In this document: one piece after another, positions 31,575 through 41,990 of the stretch
How positions within the stretch are numbered: position 1 is the first letter of the stretch
How the letters are laid out: the number at the start of each line of letters is the position of its first letter
Source: Tenrec ecaudatus
Lineage: Eukaryota > Chordata > Mammalia > Afrosoricida > Tenrecidae
Assembly (NCBI RefSeq): GCF_050624435.1
Contig: NC_134541.1
Coordinates: 12,786,995 to 12,850,994 of the forward strand
Direction of reading: 5' to 3'
Length of the DNA stretch: 64,000 nt
Made by a program: the position numbers and the translations under genes
The notes under the pieces: model-generated
What the model saw: the letters and a program-made list of their open reading frames with translations, nothing else
The model's database searches: none
What the model was told of the DNA's origin: nothing

Positions 31575-31795
31575 TGTTCTTGTTTGAAGGGAAAAGTGGA
31601 GAGGTGGCAAAAACAAAAAGAGGAAGGCCCTCACGGAGACGGACTGACGCAGTAGCTGCAACAATGAGCTCGGGCATAGCAAGAGCGGGCAGGACGGCGT
31701 AGGACCAGCGTGTTTCGTTCTGTGGTGCACAGGGACGCTATGAGTCAGAGCCATAGTAACTGGATGGCACCTAACAACAACAACAACAACATAGG
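31575..31795 (+). mobile_element. RTE-type LINE 3' end with (CAA)n tail
   Basis: AAGAGGAAGGCCCTCACGGA, GTAGCTGCAACAATGAGCTC, GTGTTTCGTTCTGTGGTGCA and GGACGCTATGAGTCAGAGCC, ending GGATGGCACCTAACAACAAC. The GCTATGAGTCAGA and GATGGCA parts are shared with AfroSINE 3' ends. Confidence 0.88.
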
Positions 31796-31796
31796 G

Positions 31797-32012
31797 AAAG
31801 ATATGTAAGACATGACAAAATAATAATTTATAGATTATCAAGGATTCATGAGGGAGGGGGAAAATGAGGAGCTGATACCAAGGGCTCAAGTGAAACACAA
31901 ATGTTTTGAGAATGATGAGGGCAACAAATGTACAAATGTGCTTGACACAGTGGATGGATGTATAGATTGTGATAAGCGTTGTACGAGTCCCCAATAAAAT
32001 GATTTAAATATA
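31797..32012 (+). mobile_element. Afrotherian L1 3' UTR end
   Basis: ACATGACAAAATAATAATTT, TTATCAAGGATTCATGAGGG, AATGTTTTGAGAATGATGAG and a final CCCCAATAAAATGATTTAAA. Sits directly behind the RTE tail. Confidence 0.85.
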
Positions 32013-32279
32013 GGTAGTATATATGATGTAAAATAATATAAATAATAAAAATATAATATATATATATATCTTTGTTTAAAAAAGAACTCGAGAGCAAGAG
32101 GCCAGCCATTATTCTCAAGTAATTCAGGAAGGGAAAAAAGTTCTCTGTGTTGTATTGATAGCTTTCCTATAAATTTGAGATTGCTTCCAAATGAAAAACA
32201 GGGCGGGCGGTGGGGGTGGAGTGAGGCTGTGGGGGGCGGGGCGGGTGGACTTTACAGAGTTCGTAGGAAAATTGTAAGA

Positions 32280-32685
32280 AGCAGAGATCATGAGTAGACT
32301 GTCAGCAATATGGATTAAAACGTGCTCGACACTTCCTGTGACTCAACAAGGCACAACCCCAACCAAAATACGGACCCAGATTTCACCAGAAGTCGTGCGC
32401 CCAAGAATGCTCATGGCAGCCCCCAAAGAGCCAAACAGCCGGAACCATCCCAAGGGGCCATCCGCCATAAAATGGGCAAGTGAGTAGTGAAGAATGTTCT
32501 GGAATTGTTCTGGGTAACACAGAGGAATTGGAAGCATCAACCATTGGGATGAGTCTCACAGCTACAACGATCAATGATAAAAGACAGCCACGGAAGGGTG
32601 GACACTGTGAGATCCCGCTTATATCACATGTAGACAGAGGCTCAATTAAGGTAGGCTGCAAGAATCCAGCAGCTCGTGTGTGGGT
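32280..32685 (+). mobile_element. Old L1 LINE, end of ORF2
   Basis: CCAAGAATGCTCATGGCAGC, AAGAGCCAAACAGCCGGAAC, CCGCCATAAAATGGGCAAGT and AGATCCCGCTTATATCACAT follow L1 order. L1M-type age. Confidence 0.72.
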
Positions 32686-33199
32686 CCACCAAGGAAATCC
32701 CTTTGTTGTGCACACTCTACTCTGTGTGTATATCTCATTAATGACCCCCACCAAAATAAATGGTTGTTTTCTCAGTCATCTAACACAATGGTCTTCCTGT
32801 GGGCCCATGGGACAGAGAGCAGCCACATTGGTGGGGGAGGGTGGAAGTGGGGGCTATTAGAAGCTGGAATGGATTTGGGGAGCAGGAAGAAAGGGGGTGG
32901 GGAAGTAAAACAGAATGCAGCCAGGCCTTGCAAGGCCCAATAACTGAATTTTGAGACTAAAGAAAAAAAAACCGCAGTGAACCCATCGCCATCGCATCCA
33001 TTCCCACGGGGGGTGACTCCACAGGCCAGAAGTGTGCCTCATGAGGCTTCAGTGACTGACTTTTGGAATTCCAGGCCCTTCTGCCGAGGTGCCTCTGGGC
33101 AGATTTGCAGCTGAGCATGTTAACTGTCCACACACCCAGAGACACCGTAGGAAGGAAAGAGTCCCCTTCCCTTTGTCCCTCACCATCCCTCAGCAAGCA
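32686..33199. other. Intergenic stretch, no gene seen
   Basis: Possible continuation of the old L1 tail to about 32850 (GTGGAAGTGGGGGCTATTAG). A small AfroSINE-like patch CGCCATCGCATCCATTCCCA lies near 32985. Otherwise unrecognised. Confidence 0.4.
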
Positions 33200-33300
33200 A
33201 GCAGGTGACCAGTCCCATTTGGCAGTTGAGGACTGAGACCGGCTTCAATACTGGAGCCCAGGTGGCTGACCTCCACACCAGTTCTCTCTCTCCTACACAG
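33200..33300 (-). mobile_element. MIR SINE fragment
   Basis: CCCATTTGGCAGTTGAGGAC and CTGGAGCCCAGGTGGCTGAC are compatible with MIR complement. Weak. Confidence 0.4.
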
Positions 33301-34519
33301 CCTACTGACCCGCCCACCTGGCTCCCTAAGGCGCCACCCTCCTCCCTGAAGGTGGGCATCTGAGGACAGCTATAAAAATACATGCTCGCCCTGGCCCAGC
33401 TCTCTGACTCATCTCTCAGAGAGCCCCTGCTGGGCTGGCCTCAGGCAGGCTGGCCTTAGGCAGGCTGGCCAACGCCAGGGCCCAGTGGAGCTGATGATGG
33501 ATCTCATACAGGAGAGGGGGGGGGGGGCAGGATTCATCTGGTCAGCAGAGGGGTTTCCAGTCCTTCCAAGGGCCTGGATCAAGCCTGTCCTGATGCACAC
33601 TGAGATTTCAGAGCCATGGGCAAACTCTCTGAGCAGGGTAGGTAGAAGAATCTCCAGAGAGCGCATCTCCAAGAACTGCACACATCATGAAAATGGGTTA
33701 AAAAAAAATCTTTCCGCAACATCTGCAGGAAAAATGTTTCTCCAAGCAATGCACAGCCCACCCCCTACTTCTGAGCTGATGGTCAGTGGTGTCCGTAGCG
33801 CATTGCCGGACCAGGAGGCCCGTAGGCATGTAGGCCTGACTAGAAAGCGGGTCACGAAACAACCACAACAGTTGATTCTGTTGTGGCAAATGTATCTGCT
33901 AGAAATAGGTATGACTTCCAGTGTACACCCCACCCCCTACCTCCATACCCCCACCCCCCGCCCAAGTCACGAGACCCCAAGAAACAGAAGTTTATTCTTC
34001 TCTCAAATAAGCAAGCCCCAGCAGACAAGGGCTGATGTGGGGGCCCCCTTCTTGGAGGGCCCCAGTGTCTTCTGTCATTGGTTCCCCCCTCTTTCAGCGT
34101 GTGACTTCCAAGGGGTAAGTTTGTCTCATGGTCCAAAGTGACTGCTGAAGTTCCAGCCATCACGTCTAAGCTCCAGGCAGGAAGTAGGAAAGAGTAGGGA
34201 TGGGGAGAGGGGACCCAAAAGAAATGTGCCTCCTCCCCAGTCGGAGCCAGCCCCCTTTTAAAGAGCTTTGCCAGAACACGTGGTGACAGCTTACATTTCT
34301 ATCTCACCGGCCATCCCTAGCTACAAGAGAAACTTGGAAGGGCAGTCTCTTAGTGGGCCACTTGCTTCCAGCAATGGGAGAAGCTCACTGCAAGAAGGAA
34401 AGGCAGTGCAGATGTTCCATCGGCAATGTGGGGCACACAGAGATACCCGGGAAATGCACGGGATGAAAATCACGAAGGCAGGAGCAGCCACCGAGTAGCA
34501 GGGCTCTCGACAATCACCC
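33301..34519. other. Intergenic stretch, no gene seen
   Basis: A 218-codon open frame (33485-34141, plus) runs across it but has no recognisable domain and lies over simple G and A runs. The frame length is not convincing. Confidence 0.45.
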
Positions 34520-34636
34520 TGGGGAGCTTTGTCACCTGTCTGTTACAAATGGGGACACTGAGGCCCAATGAGGTAGGTTCACTTACCCTAAATTGCACAG
34601 CCAGAATATGGTATGGTCAGAGGTAGAATCAAAAAC
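34520..34636 (-). mobile_element. MIR SINE fragment
   Basis: CAAATGGGGACACTGAGGCC, CCTAAATTGCACAGCCAGAA, then GGTAGAATCAAAAACC. An AfroSINE inserted at its right edge. Confidence 0.8.
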
Positions 34637-34817
34637 CAAGTTCACTGCCTTCGAGGTAGAGGACAGGGTAGAACTGCCCCTGTGGGTTTCTGAGACTGTT
34701 ACTCTTTATGGGAATAGAAAGCCTCACCTTTCTCCCATGGAGTGGCTGGTGGTTTCAAACTGCTGGTCTCATGGTTAGCAGCTCAACACATAACCACTAC
34801 ATGACCAGGGCTCCTTA
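34637..34817 (-). mobile_element. AfroSINE
   Basis: GGACAGGGTAGAACTGCCCC, TGAGACTGTTACTCTTTATG, GGCTGGTGGTTTCAAACTGC and TGACCAGGGCTCCTTAG. Confidence 0.9.
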
Positions 34818-34929
34818 GAAGTCGACCAGGCAGTCTAATACTAGGATCTGAGCACACCAAAATGAGAATCATAAGCGCAGTGGCCAGGACCAGTGAATAC
34901 TTCTTGGCTGTGTGTGGTGGTTACTCTGA

Positions 34930-35075
34930 AGGTATGGCACAGATGAACTCACTGGATACTTGGAGCGCACCGAGCCGCAGGTCCCAGCATGGCCCCCGTG
35001 TTTACAAACAAGAAAACGGAGGCCCAAAGAGGTGACATGACTTGCCTACAAGCACACCGCAAGTGTCAACCGTGT
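34930..35075 (-). mobile_element. MIR SINE fragment
   Basis: TTTACAAACAAGAAAACGGA, GGCCCAAAGAGGTGACATGA, CTTGCCTACAAGCACACCG. Confidence 0.75.
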
Positions 35076-35229
35076 TTATTTCTGGAGAGTGGAATTTAGG
35101 GGTGCTTTTTAGTCCCTTCTTCTACAGAGACTCTGCCTTTCCTAACTAGCCACCCCCATCATTCATTGCTTTGGAAAATCAAAGAAAAAAAATAACACCT
35201 CCTCTGGGGTCCCTGGCCAGCCCTGTCCT

Positions 35230-35770
35230 CTCCAGCCTTGCTCCCCTCTCCCTCTCTCCCCAGTGCCCTCTCCCCTGCAGTCACTCTTCCCCAAAGAACT
35301 CTCCCTCTCTTGGCTCTGGGCCTTTGCTCCTGCTGTAGCCTCCTCCTGGCATGCCCTTCCCCTCATTCCTGCCCGCTGAATAGCTCCTGAGGCTCCAGGA
35401 CCTGGGTCAGAGGCTGCTGGCCCACAAGGCCCAAGGACCCCGCAGGCAGCTCCTTGCCCTCTGCCTCCTCTTGAGAGCTCAGGAGCCTGCTTTGTGCCTG
35501 CCTCAAGCTTGTCAAGGGCTTTCTGGGTACCAGGTCCTGGCAGGGATACCCTCATTCCTTCTCAATAACTTCCCTCAGCCCTGGCCTGGGGGTCCTGTCC
35601 ACCCCTTGGCCTCCTCTCCCTGCCTCCTCCACCCCTGCCCTGACTCCACTTCAGTCTGGCTGGCTTCCCCATCTTCCTGCTACATCCAGGGCTCAGCCCT
35701 GACCATCCAAGGTCTTTGCAGATGCTCTCTCAGCACCCCTCCTGTCACCCCTTACCCACCACACACACAC
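35230..35770 (+). mobile_element. L2 LINE fragments
   Basis: GGCTCTGGGCCTTTGCTCCT, CCTCCTGGCATGCCCTTCCC and later GGCTTCCCCATCTTCCTGCT resemble the L2 3' region in two pieces. The 35480-35640 part is weaker. Confidence 0.55.
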
Positions 35771-35825
35771 TTTATCACAATCTGAAATTAGCGTGTTGAG
35801 TTGCTGGCGTGTACACTGCGCATCA

Positions 35826-36016
35826 AAGATCCCTAGTACAGCAATAAGCACTTGGCTGCTGACGGGAAAGTTGACTGTTGGAACCCCCCCCCCCCCCCGA
35901 GGGGGTGGGGCTCTGAAGGAAAACAGCCTGGTGACCTGCTCTGGTCAAATGTCACAGCCAAGAACACTCCCTGGACGGGGTCTGCTCTGTCACACAGGGT
36001 CACCGCAATGTCCCCA
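35826..36016 (+). mobile_element. AfroSINE, older variant
   Basis: CAATAAGCACTTGGCTGCTG, AGTTGACTGTTGGAACC, a 14-base C run (35884-35897), CTGCTCTGTCACACAGGGTC and CACCGCAATG. Differs from the younger copies in its middle section. Confidence 0.65.
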
Positions 36017-36069
36017 CTTCCATCACTGAGCTCCAGCCCTGTAGTGTGGCCCACAACTCTCCGTGGATA

Positions 36070-36290
36070 CAGGTTGAGGAAGTGGCAGGGACCCCTCTCA
36101 GCTCACAGGTGAGGAAGCTAGGCCTCTCAGTAAGGGAAGACAGGTGCTTGGAAGGTGTGACCATCTGTTCCTCCCCGGCTAGGTCCAGAGGAAAAGGGCT
36201 GAGCTCAAGGCTCAGGAGGACCTGGATTCAAATCCCAAGCCTGTTGTTCTCTGGATGAGTGAGATTCTCTCTTACAGCCTCAGGGCCTCC
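36070..36290. mobile_element. Two MIR-like fragments, opposite strands
   Basis: 36080-36150 reads as MIR complement (CTCACAGGTGAGGAAGCTAG). 36195-36290 reads forward (GACCTGGATTCAAATCCCAA, TCTCTTACAGCCTCAGGGCC). Confidence 0.5.
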
Positions 36291-37290
36291 TACCCCTTGC
36301 CTTCAGGACACCTGGCTTCCCCAGGGTGTGCCTGCCCCCAGCTGCCCACACTCCCCTGCACAAAGCCATAGTCAACACTGCATTGAAAACCTCCCAAGGA
36401 GGCCTGCTGGCATTAGGTAGGCTGCCAGCTCTGGCCTTCAGGATCTAGGTCATCCAGGAGGTCAGCCTGATTGACAGCACCTCAGGTGGGGGCAAGGCAG
36501 GACAGCTGAGCAAATGAGAAGTTTGGGGACTAGGGCAGAGGCCTGTCCGGTTCACATGTGAGCGGGGTGTTCTCACCTCAGCCACTCTCCAGTCCTTGAA
36601 CAAGAGGCTTTACCTACCCGTGCCTCAGATCCCCCATCTGGGGGTGGCGGTGGGGGGAGAGCACTGATCATAAATGTCCCCCGTGTCACCAGGCAGCTGG
36701 AAGGAGTAAAGCCCTCATGATGGTGCTTGGGGTGGACTGGGGTCTTCCCATCCCTACTCAGGGTCACCTCTGAGGAATGGCCTACCCAGATCACCCCTCC
36801 CCACTCCCCTTCTCCAGATCTCTGATCCCCTGTGATTGCGGAGTTCCAGTTACTGGATAGTCCGTGCCTGTCTCCCCTTCCCTGTCAATTGTTCCCTCCA
36901 CAAGAAGACAAACATTCTCCCAGCCCCCGCCCCCCACCCCCGTCCCGTCACTCAGCACAGCTCTGGTACCCAGGAGGTGCTCATCCAATGCTTGTCGACA
37001 TCAGTGGGATGTGCACTGAGCGGGTAGCAGTCTGGCGGTGAGGGAAAGGCAGCAGCAGATGAGAACGCGTTTTTGAGGGTTTCCAGGGGAAAGTGCTCCT
37101 CCGCTTTCACCCCACCCCCATCCTCTGGGCCCCTGCTCTCTCCCATTCCGACTTTGGCCATGTCTCAGCTGTACACCTTTGGGCAGGTCACCTCCCCTCC
37201 CTGAGCCTGTTTCCTGAGCAGGAAAATCCTCTGCACAAAGGCTGGTGAGCTGATTCAGTGGGTGGACACCCTTCCCCCCGCCCCCCACCC
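36291..37290. other. Intergenic stretch, no gene seen
   Basis: GC-rich unique DNA with a C run near 36915. Nothing recognised. Confidence 0.5.
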
Positions 37291-37485
37291 CGGGCCCAAG
37301 ACCCTGGCCTGGCAGTGGCTTCCCACTGGCTCTCATTTCCCACACCCACTTTTCTCCCCGGTAAGATCCAGAGCAAAGGCCTTCCCTCCATGCCAGCCCA
37401 GGAGGGAGATTGTGTGAGACAAGGAGATGTGATGGTGTCTGGTCGCCAGCTTACCTGTCGCAAAGGAAGGATTGTTGGGCTGAGG
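37291..37485 (+). mobile_element. L2 LINE fragment
   Basis: GGCCTGGCAGTGGCTTCCCA and GTAAGATCCAGAGCAAAGGC match the L2 sequence order. Short. Confidence 0.45.
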
Positions 37486-37667
37486 CTCTCAACCACAGCT
37501 GGGTGACATCCGGTGCCCCTCTCCTTCGCCAGCCTCAGTGGTCAAATCCACTAAATGGGTCTGTGGCTAACATGACCAGTCTTCTCAGGTAGTTGCATCT
37601 GAGCCAAGGGCTCAGAGTGGTGCCTTGCCCATCACAAGCGCTCGACTCAAAGCCACTGTTGATACAG

Positions 37668-38062
37668 GGCACACTGGTGGTGCCATGGTTAAGCACTCTG
37701 ATGCGAGTCTAACTGAAAGATCATTACTTCAAACCCTCATGCCACACTGAGGGAGGAAGATGTGACAGGTGACTTCCCTAAAGGCTCCAAGCCCCACGCA
37801 GTACCACCAAGTCGAGTCCAACTTGCAGGCACCCTGGCGGTGTCGATCGCCCCAAGGAGTTTACGAGGCTGCAATCTTTAGGGAAGTTGGGTGTCCCATC
37901 GTTCTCCTGAGCAGTGGTTGGTGGGTTTGAACTACCAACCTCTCCATGAGTAGCGGTTGCTTTAACTGCTGGGCTCTCCATAAAGACAAGAGTCTTGGAA
38001 ACCCTGCAGGGGGCTGCTCCTCTGTTCTGTCTCCTCATGACAAGTCACATGGGCTTGCTGGC
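37668..38062 (+). mobile_element. AfroSINE split by another AfroSINE
   Basis: Left part 37668-37784 (CACACTGGTGGTGCCATGGT, GAGGGAGGAAGATGTGACAG), right part 37980-38062 (AGAGTCTTGGAAACCCTGCA, TGACAAGTCACATGGGCTTG). The two parts join when the minus-strand insert is removed. Confidence 0.85.
37785..37979 (-). mobile_element. AfroSINE nested in an older AfroSINE
   Basis: Complement order: CACCAAGTCGAGTCCAACTT, GAGGCTGCAATCTTTAGGGA, GGTTGGTGGGTTTGAACTAC, ACTGCTGGGCTCTCC. TAAAG at 37780-37784 and 37981-37985 is the likely target-site duplication. Confidence 0.85.
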
Positions 38063-38349
38063 AGGGGTGGCTTGTCATTGTTCCTCCAGGCTCCTCTCTA
38101 GCCTCCTGAGTTCTTGTGACCCTTCACCCCACCCACTCTCTTCCCCTGCCCTCCCCCCGCCCGCCAGACCTTCAAGTGTGCTCACCCCTCCTCCCACTCA
38201 CAACCAAGGCGCACATCTCTTGGGTGACTCCCCCATAGGGATGTCAAGTCCTTGTGACACAACCCTTTTCCCATGCCTCCCATCAGGCCACTTTAGACCA
38301 CCAGCTAAGCCCCCACCCTGCCAATTAGCCATGTGTCCCCAGCCCTCTG

Positions 38350-38445
38350 GAGGGGCAGTCAGAGGGACTAGAGTTCAAATCCCCTTTCTGTTGCTTCCAA
38401 ACTGTGAAACTGTGGGCATGTCGCCTTGTTTTGGCACTTGGGGTA
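38350..38445 (+). mobile_element. MIR SINE fragment
   Basis: GGACTAGAGTTCAAATCCCC, CCAAACTGTGAAACTGTGGG, CATGTCGCCTTG. Diverged. Confidence 0.6.
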
Positions 38446-38691
38446 CCTGGACTCTGGGCAGAGCAAGGAGCCCAGGAAAAGGGCCCAGATGTGGGGTCCA
38501 GGGGTAGAACTACATACCTAGCTGCTGACCCCAACCCTTGCTGGGAGTCTTGGGGGAGGGACGGGGTCAGATAGTGTTCTGTTACCAGCTGTACCCCAAT
38601 TCAGCCTAGAGCCCTACTCTTGAGGGCCTCCGCTTCTTTTAGAACCTGGGCAGAACACCTTCCAGGAAGTGCTGATGTAGGTTAAAGGAAG

Positions 38692-38692
<1 letters not shown>

Positions 38693-38732
<40 letters not shown>
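38693..38732. repeat. (TG)20 microsatellite
   Basis: 20 TG units. Confidence 0.97.
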
Positions 38733-38734
<2 letters not shown>

Positions 38735-39299
38735 TCAAACTGGGTGCAACGCTGGCTTTCATGCAGCAGGAGTCTGGGGAGGGCACAGCTTGCCCAGATG
38801 TTCCCTTCCTACATCCTGTGTCTCCCTGTAAAATGGGTTGAACCGAAGTCACCCGGGAGCCCTAAGGGAAGGGGAAAGTCAATCGCTAGCTCATTCACCA
38901 ACTCTGTGGAGGGAGAGTTCACCTGAAAATGAGATGCGTTCCCTGCCCCCAGTCCAGGTGGGAAAGATAACCTATCTCCTTCCCTAGGTCCAGCCCCGAG
39001 CTGTGCCGCCTCAGCATGGGGCCTACAGGACAGGGCAGAGGCCAACCAGGGGCCACAGAGGGGCAGGGCTGAAGTGAGGTTCTGGAAGACACAGGGAAGG
39101 CTGGTCCTCTCCAGAGGTGGCTGTCTCTGTCCCCTGGCCCACCCGGACTCCCACAGGAAGTCACATCAGCGGCTGTTCCCAAGACCCCAGGCTGCCCTGT
39201 GAAGCCCTTCACCACACCATCAGCTCCCACCGCCCTCTTCCTAAACCAGCTTCTTGGCCACAGAGACCTGGCAGCCAAAGGCGCTCCACAGCCATAAAC
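38733..39299. other. Intergenic stretch downstream of CEBPB
   Basis: GC-rich unique DNA; no gene or repeat recognised. Confidence 0.45.
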
Positions 39300-39545
39300 A
39301 CCAGCCTAATAATAGCACCCACCACCCCAAAGGCTGCGGTTTCAATGAGACGGGGCGGGTCAAGGGTTTACTGGAGTCTGGCCCCTGGCAAGCGCTGGCC
39401 ACACTCGGCTGCCGTCAGGACAGGGGTGCCAAATGCCAGGAACCTCCCAACGAAAAATAATAACAAGAGCAAAGGCTTATATAACACCTCCTGCGTGCCA
39501 GGCACCATGGGACTCCAACATGCATCCACTCACCTGCCATCTAGA
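39300..39545 (+). mobile_element. MIR-type fragments
   Basis: CTAATAATAGCACCCACCAC and CCCTGGCAAGCGCTGGCCAC fit a MIR tail; AAAGGCTTATATAACACCTC, CTGCGTGCCAGGCACCA fit a second ancient SINE/LINE end. Confidence 0.5.
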
Positions 39546-40364
39546 CCCTCACCTCTCAGGAATGTGGTCCAGGGCGGGTAGGAGGGGTGATGGTAAGGGG
39601 TAGCAGAGGGCAGGAAAGCTGGAGCCTCGCCAGGGCTAGTTTCTATCCTGAGGAATTGGGAGTAGCGGCTACAGGTTCAAGCCTGGGCTCTGCCAACTCT
39701 GCAGGCAGGTAAAGCCAGGCCTGTGTGCACATCTGGGCCCTGAGGGCCTGTGGCAAATCCCCAGCCCCCAGGGAAGGCTAAAGATGTGAGGACCCCTTCA
39801 GGCCCTTGCTCCACCTGGCCAGGCTTTCCCCTCCCCCGCACAGTCGCACCAAGGTCCCCCTCTTCAAAAAAGTACTCCCAGTGTTTTTTAAAACACCGGA
39901 AGCACTGTACTTAGAGACGGGTACCCTTCCTATAGCCCAATCCTATGTCACCTGCACGGTCCCTAAACACAGTATGAGGGTCACAGGCCTGGCCCTTAAG
40001 GGCCGAGCTGACTGGCAAAAGCACCCATACCCTCCAAGTAGGGATCTCAACCACCGGTCCCTAACACCCAGGGGTGCTGAGTCACCCCAAAAGCCTGACC
40101 CAGTACTTTCCACCCCCAAGCCTGGCTCTCCCAGCTCTGAACAGACTTGGAGGTGGGAGGTGGGGTGGCGGGGTGGTGGAAATAAACCCCAGCTGCAACA
40201 CCCCCACCCAGCTGCCAAAAATAATACTACCAGCCCCCACATCAACATAACTGTCCCTTTACCCCCCCCCCAATGCCAGAAAAGCCAAAATCCAATCAAT
40301 CCAAAATAAAGGGGGAAAATCGAAAGCCAACTACTGCCCCCAAAAGGCTTTTTTTTAAAAACCA
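39546..40364. other. Immediate downstream flank of CEBPB
   Basis: No coding signal. C-rich with several homopolymer runs (40261-40272, 40348-40356). May hold downstream transcription-termination or regulatory sequence, but no motif stands out. Confidence 0.4.
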
Positions 40365-40961
40365 ATCTCAAAAAAAAAAAAGTTTATTAAAAGTGTTCTT
40401 ACTTAATGCTTGAAACGGAAAAGATTCCCAAAATATACAGACGCCTCTTTTCTCATAGAAATAGATTATTTTTTATAATACAAAAAAAGGCAAAAAACCA
40501 ACAACAACATCAACAGCAACAACCCCGTAGGAACATCTTTAAGCGATTACTCAGGGCCCGGCTGACAGTTACACGTGGGTTGCGTCAGTCCCGTGTACAC
40601 ACGCGTTCAGCCACGTTTAAACCGATTGCATCAACTTCGAAACCGGCCCGCCCGCCGGCGCCGGGAGAGGGGGCCGCGGGAGAGTAGAGAGTTTATCATT
40701 CATCTGTACACATATAGACGTCTCTTCTTTAAATAACACCACGGACGGGCACCCCGGGTGCATGTGCGGTTCGTTTGGACAAAAAAATAGATATATATAA
40801 TAAAATATTAAAATTACCGACGGAACCCCGCGCTGCCAAGCGCCCCAGTGCCAAAGTTTTGCCGGCGCCACCAGGGGCGGAGGCGGGAGCGCGGCGCTCC
40901 CCGGAGTCTCGGCGGCCGCGCGGAGGCCGGCCAGCAGGGGGGCGCGCGCGCGGGGGCCGCG
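40365..40961 (-). other. CEBPB: CEBPB 3' UTR
   Basis: About 600 bases from the stop codon to a cleavage site estimated 15-20 bases past the AATAAA. It begins with a GC-rich part and continues through AU-rich blocks (about 40775-40815 and 40460-40500). Several stretches look essentially identical to the human CEBPB 3' UTR from memory, including the GCGTGTGTACACGGGACTGA region near 40580-40605. Such conservation supports a functional transcript rather than a retrocopy. Confidence 0.85.
40383..40388 (-). terminator. CEBPB: CEBPB polyadenylation signal AATAAA
   Basis: The plus strand reads TTTATT, so the transcript reads TTTTAATAAACTTTTT. This is followed by a T-rich tract of the kind found downstream of cleavage sites. 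It is the only canonical signal well placed for the 3' UTR. Confidence 0.88.
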
Positions 40962-41990
40962 CTAGCAGTGGCCGGAGGAGGCGAGCAGAGGCTCGGGCAG
41001 CTGCTTGAACAAGTTCCGCAGGGTGCTGAGCTCGCGCGACAGCTGCTCCACCTTCTTCTGCAGCCGCTCGTTTTCGGCCGTGAGCTCCAAGACCTTGTGC
41101 TGCGTCTCCAGGTTGCGCATCTTGGCCTTGTCGCGGCTCTTGCGCACCGCGATGTTGTTGCGCTCGCGCCGGATCTTGTACTCGTCGCTGTGCTTGTCCA
41201 CGGTCTTCTTGGCCTTGCTCTTGACCTGCGAGGGCGCCGGCGCCGATCCCGGATAGCAGGCGGGCGGGGGCGCCTTGGCGTCGGCGGGGCTCGGCGTGCC
41301 GGGCGGGCTGGACGACGAGGACGTGGAGAGGCTCCCGCTGCTGCCGCTCGGCACCGCCTGGTAGCCGAGGTAGGCGCGCAGCGCGTACGGGAAACCCGCC
41401 GCCGCCATGCCTGCGGCGCCGCCGCCCGGCGCCCCGGCCTCCTCCTTCCGCTTGCAGTCCGCGGGCTCGAAGCCCGGCTCCGCCTTGAGCTCGGCGGGCG
41501 GCGGCGGGGGCGGGGGCGGCGGGTGCAGGGGCGCGAAGCAGCCGGGGTGCAAAGCGCTCTTGGCGGGCCCCAGGCGCCCCAGGCTCACGTAGCCGTACTC
41601 GGCCGCCTTCTTGCAGTTCTTGCCCCCGTAGTCGTCGGAGAAGAGGTCGGAGAGGAAGTCGTGGTGCTGCCCGGAGGAGGCGGGCACGGGGGCGGGCGCG
41701 GGCGGAGCCGCCTCGAAGGTGTCCGTGGCGGGCGCCGGGGCCTGCGGCGCGCCCAACGGCTCCAGGTACGGGCTGAAGTCGATGGCGCGCTCGTGGTCGC
41801 CGATGCTCCCCAGCTCGCCGGCGGGGGGGCGCGGCCCGGGCCTGGCCGCCGGGGGCGCGTGGGCCGCCTTGCCGTACGCAGCAGCCAAGCAGTCCGCCTC
41901 GTAGTAGAAGTTGGCCACTTCCATGGATTTAAAGGCAGGCGGCGGAGGCAGGGGGAGACATGCTGGGTCCCAGGCCACCAGGCGTTGCAT
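40962..41990 (-). CDS. CEBPB: CCAAT/enhancer-binding protein beta (C/EBP-beta), complete single-exon gene
   Basis: This 342-residue bZIP transcription factor acts in the nucleus as a homo- or heterodimer in inflammation, adipogenesis, liver and macrophage programmes. It opens [10 protein letters not shown] and ends LLASSGHC, as in other mammals (human is 345 aa). Domains in order: LAP*-specific N-terminus (1-22); transactivation boxes at about 23-45, 59-79 and 109-140 ([13 protein letters not shown] at 111-123); a proline run (157-165); the LKAEP sumoylation-type motif (168-172); a serine run followed by the GTPSP proline-directed phosphosite (231-235); the basic region (about 265-292, with [13 protein letters not shown] at 274-286); and a leucine zipper with L303, L310, L317 and L324 in heptad spacing. 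Internal methionines M23 and M195 are the LAP and LIP starts. There is no intron, frameshift or premature stop. TATA box, UTRs and poly(A) signal flank it, so it is the functional locus, not a retrocopy. Identity is near certain. Confidence 0.99.
   Translation of the reverse strand: MQRLVAWDPACLPLPPPPAFKSMEVANFYYEADCLAAAYGKAAHAPPAARPGPRPPAGELGSIGDHERAIDFSPYLEPLGAPQAPAPATDTFEAAPPAPAPVPASSGQHHDFLSDLFSDDYGGKNCKKAAEYGYVSLGRLGPAKSALHPGCFAPLHPPPPPPPPPAELKAEPGFEPADCKRKEEAGAPGGGAAGMAAAGFPYALRAYLGYQAVPSGSSGSLSTSSSSSPPGTPSPADAKAPPPACYPGSAPAPSQVKSKAKKTVDKHSDEYKIRRERNNIAVRKSRDKAKMRNLETQHKVLELTAENERLQKKVEQLSRELSTLRNLFKQLPEPLLASSGHC
41406..41408 (-). promoter_or_regulatory. CEBPB: LIP initiation codon (residue M195)
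   Basis: This in-frame ATG in a strong context (GGC ATG G) begins [17 protein letters not shown], the start of the short inhibitory isoform LIP. LIP keeps the bZIP domain but lacks the transactivation boxes, giving 148 residues. One extra alanine follows the methionine compared with the human MAAGFPY. Confidence 0.9.
41922..41924 (-). promoter_or_regulatory. CEBPB: LAP initiation codon (residue M23)
   Basis: This in-frame ATG begins [11 protein letters not shown], the first residues of the full-length activator isoform LAP. It has G at +4 and T at -3 and lies four bases after the uORF stop codon. Confidence 0.92.
41929..41961 (-). promoter_or_regulatory. Conserved out-of-frame uORF between the LAP* and LAP starts
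   Basis: An ATG at 41961-41959 opens a +1-frame reading frame of ten codons ([10 protein letters not shown]) that stops at TAA 41931-41929, four bases before the LAP ATG (41924). It has A at -3. In other mammals this uORF sets the LAP/LIP ratio: ribosomes that translate it and resume scanning miss the close LAP start and initiate at LIP. The position, length and spacing seen here match that arrangement; the function is inferred from the family. Confidence 0.9.

Noticed and set aside
33485..34141. 218-codon plus-strand open frame
   Set aside because: No recognisable domain, crosses G and A homopolymer runs and lacks splice or promoter context.
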